Source: an uncultured Lachnospiraceae bacterium
GTDB lineage: Bacteria; Bacillota; Clostridia; Lachnospirales; Lachnospiraceae
Direction: 5' to 3'
Length of the DNA stretch: 49,953 nucleotides
Assembly: GCA_947588845.1 (NCBI GenBank)
Contig: CANQAR010000010.1
Coordinates: forward strand, 1 to 49,953
Made by a program: the position numbers and the translations under genes
Notes under the pieces: model-generated
Databases searched by the model: none
The model's input: only the letters and a program-made list of their open reading frames with translations
Told to the model about the DNA's origin: nothing
Shown: in pieces, positions 1 through 7,481 of the stretch
Position numbering within the stretch: the stretch's first letter is position 1
Layout: every line of letters begins with the position of its first letter

Positions 1-2
1 AT

Positions 3-263
3 AAAAATGACCGGAAGGATCCAAAGACGATCGCTGCGCTTGTCAATGAGGGGCGGTTCTCGTACCCTTATATACCCGCCGGTATCCATGCAGAGATCAG
101 GAGTCTGTCGAACCTGCGCTTCCAGACGCAGGAAGAGCTTACAAGGATCAAGAACCGGATCGCCAGATGGTTTTCTCCATCTACTTTCCGGAGTATAAAG
201 AGATTTACGTGGATCTGAAAGCGGTCAGCGGAAGGATGGTACTGAAGGAGGCCCTGCTGCATA
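3..263 (+). pseudogene. IS110-family transposase fragment, frameshifted
   Basis: Reading from base 3, the translation gives DRKDPKTIAALVNEGRFSYP and then RIKNRIARW, which resembles the N-terminal DEDD-domain region and the following RIKNR segment of IS110-type transposases. At about 166-172 the frame is lost inside a run of T. It resumes in another frame as FSIYFPEYKEIYVDLKAV and continues to about 255. The start lies outside the window, and the C-terminal part with the serine-containing Transposase_20 domain is absent. The similarity ends where a helicase-like fragment begins. It is a dead remnant. The family assignment is by recognition of the motif order and is fairly secure; the element name is not known. 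Confidence 0.6.
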
Positions 264-501
264 TGGGATTACCATTGCGTTGTTTGGTGACAGTATGCAA
301 TCTATTTATGAGGATGGTGTTGGCGATGTTGAAGAATATGTAAAAGATTTAACGCTCAAATCTATCCCAAAAACTGATAATTACCGGTGCTCATACGAGG
401 TAATAAAGATACTCAATTTACTCCGTATGGATGAAATTAGTCAGTCAGTTGCATTTAAGAGGTTACCATCTGGACAACTAGAAAACTCAAAAAACTATTA
501 G
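262..501 (+). pseudogene. UvrD/Rep-type helicase fragment
   Basis: The open frame reads GITIALFGDSMQSIYEDG near 265-318, which matches the superfamily 1 helicase segment where a hydrophobic strand leads to GD..QSIY (motif III region). It continues for about 60 residues to a stop at 499-501. A complete UvrD-like protein would be 500-700 residues. The Walker A and B motifs should lie upstream and motifs IV-VI downstream, and neither is here. The nominal TTG start at 280 lies inside the motif, so the fragment has no true start. It is fused at its 5' side to the IS110 remnant and is followed at 525 by IS66 DNA. The parent gene may have been an accessory or defence helicase, but this is inference. 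Confidence 0.5.
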
Positions 502-524
502 TTTTCTAAAGGAGCGATGTTATT

Positions 525-875
525 ATGGATAAAATGACCCATGAAATCCGCGCAGCCAGCTGGAGATCGGTCATCAGCCAGTGCCAGGCACGGCTGGCCG
601 AACAGACCCGGAAGCAGTGGCTGGTACAAAACGGAATCTCTGAAAAATCCTATTATTACTGGCAGCGCAAACTACGCAGGGAAGCGTATGAGCTTCTTCC
701 TCCCGCACAGGAGGAATCCACATCCCCATATGTTGAACCGGGCGAACCTCTCCTGGTTCGGCGCTCTGGCGGAGATATACTTTTCCCACTTGATTTCATA
801 TCCTTCCCGCTGCAACCGGGCAAGCAAATCTTCCAGGCTAGAGGACACGGGGATCAGTCAGTCACAACAATGTGA
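525..875 (+). pseudogene. tnpA: IS66-family accessory protein TnpA (OrfA), 3' end altered
   Basis: The first 65 or so residues (THEIRAASWRSVISQCQARL, then KQWLVQNGISEKSYYYWQRK) are typical of the small IS66 OrfA/TnpA protein, which has a helix-turn-helix-like region and works with TnpB and TnpC in transposition. A ribosome site AAAGGAG lies at 508-514, ahead of the ATG at 525. After about residue 75 the sequence no longer looks like TnpA. The whole TnpB frame and most of TnpC are missing, because the recognisable TnpC C-terminus begins at about 874, right where this frame stops. The simplest reading is an internal deletion of an IS66 element, leaving an inactive remnant. Confidence 0.6.
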
Positions 876-1083
876 GATTTCAAACAACCGTGCGGAACGG
901 TGCGCGAAATCCTACGGAACAGGCCGCAGGAACTTCCTGTTCCACAACAGTGTAAACGGGGCGAAATCAGGCGCGGTCATCTACAGCCTTGTGGAGACGG
1001 CAAAAGCAAACCGCCTGAATGTGTTCCAGTACCTCTATACATTGCTGCTGCCCGTGCAAAGATTTCGCTTCTTTTGGTATTGA
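874..1083 (+). pseudogene. tnpC: IS66-family transposase TnpC, C-terminal fragment
   Basis: In frame 1 from about 874 the translation reads EISNNRAERCAKSYGTGRRN and then FLFHNSVNGAKSGAVIYSLV, followed by a final ETAKANRLNVFQYLYTLLL. This is the conserved C-terminal end of IS66 TnpC, including the NNRAER segment just before the last catalytic helix and the terminal dimer-like helix. Only about 65 of the usual 500 or so residues remain. The catalytic acidic residues upstream are gone, so the protein cannot act. The frame reads on to a stop at 1081-1083. Together with the TnpA remnant upstream it marks both ends of a collapsed IS66 copy. Confidence 0.6.
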
Positions 1084-1185
1084 TGAATTTTTTAGAATAT
1101 GGTAAAGTGCTTACTGGGATGATAGCAGGCCTTGCGGAGGCTATGCTATGGAAGATTATACTAAGAAAGAAAATGTTTATTTGAG

Positions 1186-1899
1186 ATGCCATCTGTCGGG
1201 CAAATCTGCAAACTGCTCCTTGCATGCAAGGAAAGATACCCCCAGATGTTCCTCCCGCTCCTGATCTCTTTCTCCATTGGAACGCGTATATCAGAAACAC
1301 TTGGGTTAAAATATGAAGATGTCGATTTCACAAACCACCGGATCTATATCGAAAGACAGATTGGCAGGAATATCGACAATACGGGGATATATGACGGGGT
1401 TGGCTACATCCAGGAATTAAGGACAAAGTCCATAAACGGGGTAAGGGAAATACCTGCCCCGGACTTCCTTATAGATGAGATCATCCTCGCCAGGGCCAGG
1501 TATGAAAGGCTGAAGGCATCGGAAGATTTCCAGGACAATGGATACATATGCTGCAAAAAATCCGGCATCGCATTCCACCGTTCCTCGTTCAGAGATGGCT
1601 TCCGGGAACTGCTCAATCACTGTAGTGTATCCGCTTTCCGGTGGCATGACATAAGGCATATTTATGCAACAATCCTGAAAAACAACAGCGTCTCCTTAAA
1701 GGCAATCTCGGTTGCCTTGGGGCACAGTACGGAGCAGTTAACGGAAGAGGTGTACATCGAAAAAAAGAACGACTATATCGATTTTTCCGTGATCAACAGC
1801 TTCATAAAGGAAGTCCTGCCAGGTAATAAGGCTGTCGGAATATGTCCTCGTGACGCGTACAACGATTATGTCAAAAAACTGCTGAAAAAACCAGATTAA
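1186..1899 (+). CDS. Tyrosine recombinase/integrase, catalytic domain only (N-terminally truncated)
   Basis: The 237-residue frame holds a complete tyrosine-recombinase catalytic domain of the kind seen in integrative conjugative elements and phages. R34 is in GTRISETLG, K81 lies near the beta-hairpin, H154 and R157 are in the HDIRH box, H180 is in LGHS, and the nucleophile is Y190 in EVYIEKK. ICE integrases are usually about 380-420 residues with an arm-binding and a core-binding domain first. Both are absent here, because an in-frame stop (1162-1164) sits just upstream and no clear ribosome site precedes the ATG. It is probably a relic that could bind core DNA poorly. A mobile element probably once sat to its left. 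The family call is strong and the activity doubtful. Confidence 0.8.
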   Translation: MPSVGQICKLLLACKERYPQMFLPLLISFSIGTRISETLGLKYEDVDFTNHRIYIERQIGRNIDNTGIYDGVGYIQELRTKSINGVREIPAPDFLIDEIILARARYERLKASEDFQDNGYICCKKSGIAFHRSSFRDGFRELLNHCSVSAFRWHDIRHIYATILKNNSVSLKAISVALGHSTEQLTEEVYIEKKNDYIDFSVINSFIKEVLPGNKAVGICPRDAYNDYVKKLLKKPD

Positions 1900-2122
1900 A
1901 ACCATGAATAATTATTCAGTGTTATGCAATAATCAGCCGTGTTATTTTGTCCCGGAAAAATAAAATGTTCACCAAAGCCCGATTTTGGGCCATTTTGGGG
2001 CAAAATTTCACCTATGAGATTACAACAAAAAAACTGTTTTCTCGGGTAGTTTCCGGCATGCACTGGAAATGCAAAATATGGTCAAAATTTTGTTACAACT
2101 AAACAAAAAAGGGGTTAGATAA
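1900..2122. other. Gap between recombinase relic and core genome
   Basis: This AT-rich 223-base stretch has no convincing gene. It holds a short hairpin, GCCCGATTTTGGGC, near 1978-1991, followed by further T and G runs that could end the recombinase transcript. A T- and A-rich segment precedes the start at 2123. This is where an attachment-site remnant would be expected, since core genes begin directly afterwards, but no repeat proving one was found in the window. Confidence 0.35.
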
Positions 2123-3994
2123 TTGAGAAAACTTGCATTAAATGACAAAATTTTACTCAGTATCGACAAGCCTGCCCGCTATATCGGCGGGGAGGTAAAC
2201 TCGGTCACAAAAGACAAAAAAACAGTGTCAATCCGGTTCGCGATCTGTTTCCCGGACGTCTATGAAATTGGCATGTCTCATCTGGGCATCCAGATCCTGT
2301 ACGATATGTTCAACCGCAGGGAGGATGTCTGGTGTGAGCGCGTCTACTCGCCGTGGGTAGATCTGGATAAAATTATGAGGGAGCGGAGCATCCCGCTTTT
2401 TGCGCTGGAGTCGCAGGATCCGGTAAAGGATTTTGATTTTCTGGGAATTACGCTCCAGTATGAGATGTGCTACACAAATGTCCTTCAGATCCTCGACCTC
2501 TCACAGATCCCTCTGCTGGCGGAGGAGAGAGGAGAGGACTGGGAGTATCCGCTTGTGATCGGAGGCGGCCCGTGCGCTTATAATCCGGAACCGATCGCAC
2601 CGTTTTTTGACATGTTCTATATTGGGGAGGGCGAAGTGATCTATGACGCCCTGTTTAATCTGTATAAAGAGTGCCGCGCAGAAGGCATTTCAAGACAGGA
2701 ATTTCTCCGCAGGGCCGTGCAGCTTCCGGGAATCTACGTCCCGTCTCTGTATCAGGTCAGTTATAAAGAAGATGGAACGATTGCTTCCTTCCATCCGGTC
2801 TGTGAGGATGTTCCGGCAGTCGTTCAGCGGCAGGTGGTGTCTGATATGACAAATGCTCCTTACCCGGAAGCGCCGGTCGTTCCTTATATCAAAGTGACGC
2901 AGGACCGCGTAGTGCTCGAGATTCAGCGCGGCTGTATCCGCGGGTGCCGTTTCTGTCAGGCCGGGATGATCTATCGTCCGACAAGAGAGCGAAGCCTTGA
3001 CTGCCTGAAAGAGCACGCCTACAAAATGCTGAAAAGCACCGGACATGAGGAAATTTCCCTGAGTTCACTCAGCTCAAGCGATTACTCTGATCTGGGCGGG
3101 ATCGTGAATTTCCTGATTGATGAGTTCGGAAATAATAATATCAATATTTCTCTGCCGTCGCTGAGAATTGACGCGTTTTCACTCGACGTTATGGGCAAGG
3201 TGCAGGATGTGCGGAAAAGCAGTCTGACGTTCGCGCCGGAGGCCGGTTCCCAGAGACTGCGCGATGTAATCAACAAGGGACTGACGGAAGAAGTAATCCT
3301 CTCCGGCGCCGACCAGGCGTTCCACGGCGGCTGGAACAAAGTCAAGCTGTATTTTATGCTTGGCCTGCCGCTTGAGGAGGAAGAGGACCGCAGGGAAATC
3401 GCTCATCTTGCGGAACGGATCGCTGAGAAGTATTACGAAATCCCGAAGGAGCAGCGAAACGGCAAGTGTCAGATCAATGTCAGCACTTCCTTCTTTGTGC
3501 CAAAGCCGTTCACCCCGTTCCAGTGGGCAAGAATGTATCAGCCGGGGGATTATCTTGGATTCGCGAAGACGGTCAATCACGAGATCAAGGCCATGAAAAA
3601 TCAGAAGAGTATCCGCTACAACTGGCATCAGGCCGACGTGACGCTTCTCGAAGGAATTTTTGCGCGCGGCGACCGCAGAATTGCCGATGTGATCCTCGAA
3701 GCATACAAAAACGGCGCGCTCTACGACGCGTGGACAGAATTCTGGGATTATGACCGCTGGCTCGCCGCGTTTGAACATACGGGAATCGACATGGACTTTT
3801 ACACACAGCGGGAGATGGCGGAAGATGAGATTTTCCCGTGGGACTTCATCGATATCGGGGTGACCCGGAAATTCCTGCTCTCTGAGTGGAAAAAGGCAAA
3901 ACAGGGAATCGTGACGCCGAACTGCCGCGAGAAATGTTCCGGCTGCGGGGCGGCGCGTTTTAAAGGAGGTGTCTGCGTTGAAAGCAAGGGTTAA
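2123..3994 (+). CDS. B12-binding-domain radical SAM protein (TIGR03960 type)
   Basis: This 623-residue protein has an N-terminal cobalamin-binding-like region (about 30-190, with FAICFPDVYEIGMSHLG and a GGGP turn) and a radical SAM core. The three cluster cysteines are C271, C275 and C278 (RGCIRGCRFC), expected to hold a 4Fe-4S cluster that cleaves S-adenosylmethionine. The C-terminus has a second cysteine group (CREKCSGCGAARFKGGVC) that may bind metal. The family is fixed in Clostridia next to a DUF2344 protein and RNase G, as here. The substrate is not known; modification of RNA or a ribosomal component would suit the neighbours. The start is TTG behind a weak GGGG site. The last 17 bases overlap the next gene, suggesting coupled translation. 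Confidence 0.9.
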   Translation: MRKLALNDKILLSIDKPARYIGGEVNSVTKDKKTVSIRFAICFPDVYEIGMSHLGIQILYDMFNRREDVWCERVYSPWVDLDKIMRERSIPLFALESQDPVKDFDFLGITLQYEMCYTNVLQILDLSQIPLLAEERGEDWEYPLVIGGGPCAYNPEPIAPFFDMFYIGEGEVIYDALFNLYKECRAEGISRQEFLRRAVQLPGIYVPSLYQVSYKEDGTIASFHPVCEDVPAVVQRQVVSDMTNAPYPEAPVVPYIKVTQDRVVLEIQRGCIRGCRFCQAGMIYRPTRERSLDCLKEHAYKMLKSTGHEEISLSSLSSSDYSDLGGIVNFLIDEFGNNNINISLPSLRIDAFSLDVMGKVQDVRKSSLTFAPEAGSQRLRDVINKGLTEEVILSGADQAFHGGWNKVKLYFMLGLPLEEEEDRREIAHLAERIAEKYYEIPKEQRNGKCQINVSTSFFVPKPFTPFQWARMYQPGDYLGFAKTVNHEIKAMKNQKSIRYNWHQADVTLLEGIFARGDRRIADVILEAYKNGALYDAWTEFWDYDRWLAAFEHTGIDMDFYTQREMAEDEIFPWDFIDIGVTRKFLLSEWKKAKQGIVTPNCREKCSGCGAARFKGGVCVESKG

Positions 3995-4694
3995 ATTTTC
4001 CAAAACCGGATACATGAAATTCATCGGACATCTCGACATCATGCGGTATTTCCAGAAGACAATCCGCCGTTCCGGACTGGATGTCGCTTTTACAGAAGGG
4101 TTAAGCCCGCATATGATCATGTCGTTTGCCGCGCCGCTCGGCGTAGGGCTGACAAGCGATGCGGAATATATGGATATTGAGCTTGGCACTCCGCCGTCTT
4201 CCAGTCAGACGGCCATTGACGCGCTGAACCGGGTCAATGTCGAGGGGATCACCGTCACCGGTTTCTGGCAGATTCCGGAAGACAAGGCGAGCAAGGCAAT
4301 GACGCTTGTCGCCGCCGCCGATTATGAACTGCGTTTCCGCAAAGGATATGCGCCCGCCGGAGACTGGCAGTCCGGAATCTCACATTTTTATGCGCAGAAG
4401 GAAATCATGGTTTTGAAGAAAACAAAAAAATCAGAAAAGGAAGTTGATATCCGTCCGATGATCTATGAGATGTCGGTCAATGCCGGAACCGTATTCATGA
4501 AGCTCGCCGCCGGCAGCGCCGCCAACCTGAAGCCGGAGCTTGTGATGGACGCATACCTGCATTCCATCGGCGCCGAACCGAAGAGCTTCGCGTACGAGAT
4601 TCACAGATGTGAGGTCTATGCAAACATCGGAAATGAAAAAAAGCGCAGGCTGGTTCCGCTCGGGGAACTTGGACAGGAAATTCCGCCCGGCTGA
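3978..4694 (+). CDS. DUF2344 / TIGR03936 radical SAM-associated protein
   Basis: This 238-residue protein begins with KARVKFSKTGYMKFIGHLDI and has RRSGLDVAFTEGLSPHMIMS soon after, both hallmarks of the TIGR03936 family. In some bacteria this domain is fused to the radical SAM protein encoded just upstream, so the two probably form one enzyme system of unknown substrate. I place the start at TTG 3978, seven bases after the GGAGGT at 3965-3970. The GTG at 3969 lies inside that ribosome site and is unlikely. The coding regions overlap by 17 bases. No signal peptide or membrane segment is seen, so it should be cytoplasmic. Confidence 0.88.
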   Translation: MKARVKFSKTGYMKFIGHLDIMRYFQKTIRRSGLDVAFTEGLSPHMIMSFAAPLGVGLTSDAEYMDIELGTPPSSSQTAIDALNRVNVEGITVTGFWQIPEDKASKAMTLVAAADYELRFRKGYAPAGDWQSGISHFYAQKEIMVLKKTKKSEKEVDIRPMIYEMSVNAGTVFMKLAAGSAANLKPELVMDAYLHSIGAEPKSFAYEIHRCEVYANIGNEKKRRLVPLGELGQEIPPG

Positions 4695-4878
4695 ACATCA
4701 CTTTGCGGCATTTTTACTTCATTTCGGTCAATACCTGCCGTGTTCTGCAAAGAGCGCTGCCAAATCTGCCGAGCCTGACGCGCCGCACTTATCAGAAGCG
4801 TGCCTTGATGTCCGGCTCATTGCCCGCGGGAATAAAATTCTGTCAGGCAATAATTGTACAGGAGGGGACTGCATACAT

Positions 4879-6279
4879 ATGACTTCACAGAACAGCCAGT
4901 TAAACAAAATTCAGAAGAAATATGTGATTACGCGCATGAATGGATGTATTTTTTCATTTCTGCTGCACGACCAGAAAGCTGTTGAGATCCACTGCGACGA
5001 AGAATATGCCGACAGCGGACTTGGAAACATTTATATAGGAAAGATCAAAAATATCGCAAAAAATATTGATGCGGCTTTTGTCGAAATCTCCCCGAACGTG
5101 ATCTGCTATCTGCAGCTCTCAGACATGAAGGATCCTGTCTATACAAAAAAGGGGAAAGCCCCCGGGCCGCAGGCCGGAGATGAGCTGCTGGTGCAGATAT
5201 CCCGCGAAGCGCAGAAATCCAAGGCGCCGGCGCTCACGACGAATCTGACTTTACATGGAAAATACGTCCTTCTGACGACAGGAAAAAAGCAGATCGGCGT
5301 TTCCTCAAAGCTGCCGCGGGCGGAAAGAGAACGGCTGCTTGCATTAACGTCCCCGTATTTTTCTGAGGAAGACAAACTGAAAGATACTTTCTGCACGGCA
5401 GTATCCACGCCATCCATTTATGATGAGGGGAAGAATTTTCAAAACAGAGTCTGCATTCCAAAAGCAGAGACACTCAAAGCCGGTACTCCGGAACCTGCCT
5501 CCGGCACCGGGATGGCGGAAAATCCCGCTTCCCGTCCCTACGGCTGGCTGCTCCGCACAAATGCTGGCGGGATGGAAGAAGAAGTACTCCTCCAGGATAT
5601 CCGCCGTCTGCAGAACAGATTTCAGCTGCTGATGGATCACGCAAAGTACCGCACCTGTTTTTCCTGTCTGTACGCGATGCCGCCGTCCTACCTGTCGCGT
5701 CTGCTGAACCTGTACAAGTCAGAGGCTGAACAGATCATCACAGATGACAAAGTTCTCTATGAAGACATACACGCATACCTCCTGGAAAACCAGCCGGAGG
5801 ATATCGGAAAACTGATTTTTTATAAAGATCATCTTCTGCCGATATCCAAACTGTATTCGCTTGAACATCAGCTCTCACAGGCGCTCTCGGAGAAAGTATG
5901 GCTGAACTCAGGCGGATATCTCGTCATACAGCCGACGGAAGCGCTCACGGTCATCGACGTCAACACGGGAAAATACGAAGGCGGCAAAAAGCGGGAAGCA
6001 ACTTTCCTCAAAATCAACAAGGAGGCGGCGCTTGAATCCGCGCGTCAGATCCGGCTCCGCAATCTGAGCGGGATCATCCTCATCGATTTCATCAATATGG
6101 AAGCAAAGGAGTCCACGGACGAACTGCTTTCCGTCCTCGATGCGGAGCTGCGCCGGGATCCCATACGGACCGTACTGGTCGATATGACAAAGCTCTCGCT
6201 CGTGGAGATCACACGCCAGAAAAAAGAGCGGACGCTGGCGGAGGCTGTGCAGGCCGGAAAAAGAGCAGCGGCAAACTGA
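4879..6279 (+). CDS. rng: Ribonuclease G/E family endoribonuclease
   Basis: This 466-residue RNase E/G catalytic domain acts on single-stranded RNA, typically in rRNA maturation and mRNA decay. An S1-like region spans about 45-130 (GNIYIGKIKNIAKNIDAAFV). The DNase I-like catalytic part holds the two metal-binding aspartates, D360 (VIDVNTG) and D403 (LIDFINME). An ATG at 4879 follows AGGAGGGG with an 11-base gap. An upstream in-frame extension reads through the 184-base spacer and has no family likeness. The protein stops about 60 residues after D403, at AEAVQAGKRAAAN. It therefore lacks the CPxC zinc-link found in E. coli RNase E/G that joins subunits. Its place just before rplU is common in Firmicutes. 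Confidence 0.9.
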   Translation: MTSQNSQLNKIQKKYVITRMNGCIFSFLLHDQKAVEIHCDEEYADSGLGNIYIGKIKNIAKNIDAAFVEISPNVICYLQLSDMKDPVYTKKGKAPGPQAGDELLVQISREAQKSKAPALTTNLTLHGKYVLLTTGKKQIGVSSKLPRAERERLLALTSPYFSEEDKLKDTFCTAVSTPSIYDEGKNFQNRVCIPKAETLKAGTPEPASGTGMAENPASRPYGWLLRTNAGGMEEEVLLQDIRRLQNRFQLLMDHAKYRTCFSCLYAMPPSYLSRLLNLYKSEAEQIITDDKVLYEDIHAYLLENQPEDIGKLIFYKDHLLPISKLYSLEHQLSQALSEKVWLNSGGYLVIQPTEALTVIDVNTGKYEGGKKREATFLKINKEAALESARQIRLRNLSGIILIDFINMEAKESTDELLSVLDAELRRDPIRTVLVDMTKLSLVEITRQKKERTLAEAVQAGKRAAAN

Positions 6280-6311
6280 AAACACCGGAAATAAAAAAAT
6301 TAACTTTTCGA

Positions 6312-6340
6312 TTGACGTCTTTTTTCGAATGTGTTATGAT
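6312..6340 (+). promoter_or_regulatory. Sigma-A promoter of the rplU operon
   Basis: TTGACG at 6312-6317 and TATGAT at 6335-6340 are separated by exactly 17 bases. Both are one base from the vegetative consensus. Transcription should start near 6347, giving a leader of about 100 bases before the L21 start. Confidence 0.85.
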
Positions 6341-6346
6341 AACGAA

Positions 6347-6447
6347 GTATGCCGCACAGAGAGGCTTAAGTGTCATGCGGACGGCAGTTTTGCCGTGGTC
6401 CGGACGGCCGCCGTATCTGGCGAGTAATGATAGACAGGAGGTGCCAT
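6347..6447 (+). promoter_or_regulatory. L21 leader RNA (autoregulatory ribosomal-protein leader)
   Basis: The transcribed leader of rplU contains paired segments CCGCA (6352-6356) with TGCGG (6376-6380) and a strong hairpin ACGGCA (6381-6386) with TGCCGT (6391-6396) around a GTTT loop. The position between promoter and rplU in a Firmicute matches the known L21 leader, which is thought to bind a product of the operon and repress it. A GGAGGT ribosome site lies at its 3' end (6438-6443). The exact Rfam match was not tested. Confidence 0.7.
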
Positions 6448-6753
6448 ATGTACGCAATTATTGCAACAGGTGGTAAACAGTACAAAGTAGCCGAGGGCGA
6501 TATCATTAATGTGGAAAAGCTTGGTGTAGAGGCCGGAGAGGTCGTTACCTTTGATCAGGTGCTTGCAGTGAGCAATGACGGTCTGAAGGTTGGCGCGGAC
6601 GTAGCGGACGCTACCGTTACAGCTACCGTAGTCAAGAACGCAAAGGCGAAAAAGGTTATTGTTTACAAGTACAAGAGAAAGACCGGATACCACAAGAAGA
6701 ACGGCCACAGACAGCAGTACACGCAGGTCAAGATTGAAAAGATCAACGGTTAA
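6448..6753 (+). CDS. rplU: 50S ribosomal protein L21
   Basis: This 101-residue protein has the full L21 signature from [14 protein letters not shown] at the N-terminus to [14 protein letters not shown] near the C-terminus. L21 binds 23S rRNA domain VI and contacts L20. The ATG at 6448 is preceded by AGGAGGTGCC. An upstream in-frame extension to 6370 is just the leader. It is the first gene of rplU-prp-rpmA, with prp starting five bases after its stop. Expression is likely set by the promoter and L21 leader described upstream. Confidence 0.98.
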   Translation: MYAIIATGGKQYKVAEGDIINVEKLGVEAGEVVTFDQVLAVSNDGLKVGADVADATVTATVVKNAKAKKVIVYKYKRKTGYHKKNGHRQQYTQVKIEKING

Positions 6754-6758
6754 TTGCG

Positions 6759-7082
6759 ATGATACGGTTATCAGTTTCCAGACCGGACGGACAGTACCGT
6801 GGTTTTGTCCTTGAGGGGCATGCCGGTTACGCAGAGGAAGGATATGATATTATCTGTTCTGCCGTTTCCGCGCTCGCGGTCAATGCGGTGAATTCCGTCG
6901 AGGCGTTTACCGAGGACGGTTTCGACGTGGAGCAGCGCGAGGACGGAGGTTATCTGAAGTTTACACTGACGGACAGGCCTTCCGCCGCCTGCAGTCTGCT
7001 GCTTGACAGTCTGGTTCTAGGCATTCAGAATATTCAGGATGCCTACGGGGAAGAATACATCTCCGTGAGCATCAGGCAGTAA
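6759..7082 (+). CDS. prp: Ribosomal-processing cysteine protease Prp
   Basis: This 107-residue Prp (YsxB) protein has the [20 protein letters not shown] motif, with H21 and C33 as the catalytic pair. Prp removes the N-terminal extension of L27 in Firmicutes, a step needed for a working peptidyl transferase centre. Its substrate is encoded directly downstream and carries the expected cleavage sequence. No strong ribosome site is seen before the ATG, which begins five bases after the rplU stop, so translation may depend on coupling. The length matches the family (about 105-115 residues). Confidence 0.95.
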   Translation: MIRLSVSRPDGQYRGFVLEGHAGYAEEGYDIICSAVSALAVNAVNSVEAFTEDGFDVEQREDGGYLKFTLTDRPSAACSLLLDSLVLGIQNIQDAYGEEYISVSIRQ

Positions 7083-7122
7083 TCATCAAAATCGAATACT
7101 TAACATCCCAGGAGGTGTAGCT

Positions 7123-7410
7123 ATGTTAAAAATGAACCTTCAGTTGTTCGCTCATAAAAAGGGTGTTGGTTCCACGAAGAACGGACGTGATTCCGAGTCC
7201 AAGAGACTGGGTGCCAAGAGAGCGGACGGACAGTTTGTAAAAGCCGGCAACATTCTTTACAGACAGCGCGGTACAAAGATTCACCCGGGTGTGAATGTTG
7301 GACGCGGCGGTGACGATACTCTGTTTGCCAAGGTGGACGGCGTTGTCAGATTCGGAAGACTGGGAAGAGACAAGAAACAGGTTTCTGTCATTCCGGTTGC
7401 AGCAGAATAA
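7123..7410 (+). CDS. rpmA: 50S ribosomal protein L27, with Prp-cleaved leader
   Basis: This 95-residue protein begins [20 protein letters not shown]. The segment NLQLFA is the Prp cleavage motif, with cutting expected between F and A to expose AHKKGVGST, the tail that reaches the peptidyl transferase centre. The body ([19 protein letters not shown], then [16 protein letters not shown]) is standard L27. An AGGAGGTG site precedes the ATG. It is separated from prp by a 40-base spacer and followed by a hairpin terminator. Confidence 0.98.
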   Translation: MLKMNLQLFAHKKGVGSTKNGRDSESKRLGAKRADGQFVKAGNILYRQRGTKIHPGVNVGRGGDDTLFAKVDGVVRFGRLGRDKKQVSVIPVAAE

Positions 7411-7421
7411 AGATTACATGC

Positions 7422-7461
7422 GGCTTCAAATCAATCATATGGTTTGAAGCCTTTCTGTTTT
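7422..7461 (+). terminator. Intrinsic terminator or attenuator after rpmA
   Basis: GGCTTCAAA at 7422-7430 pairs perfectly with TTTGAAGCC at 7443-7451 and is followed by TTTCTGTTTT. It ends 21 bases before the obgE start, so it probably lowers, rather than abolishes, expression of obgE relative to the ribosomal protein genes. Confidence 0.75.
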
Positions 7462-7481
7462 CAGGATTGCGGGGTGAGTTT

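Noticed and set aside
3179-4189. A 336-codon minus-strand frame across the radical SAM genes
   Set aside because: Antisense shadow of the TIGR03960 and DUF2344 genes, without motif.
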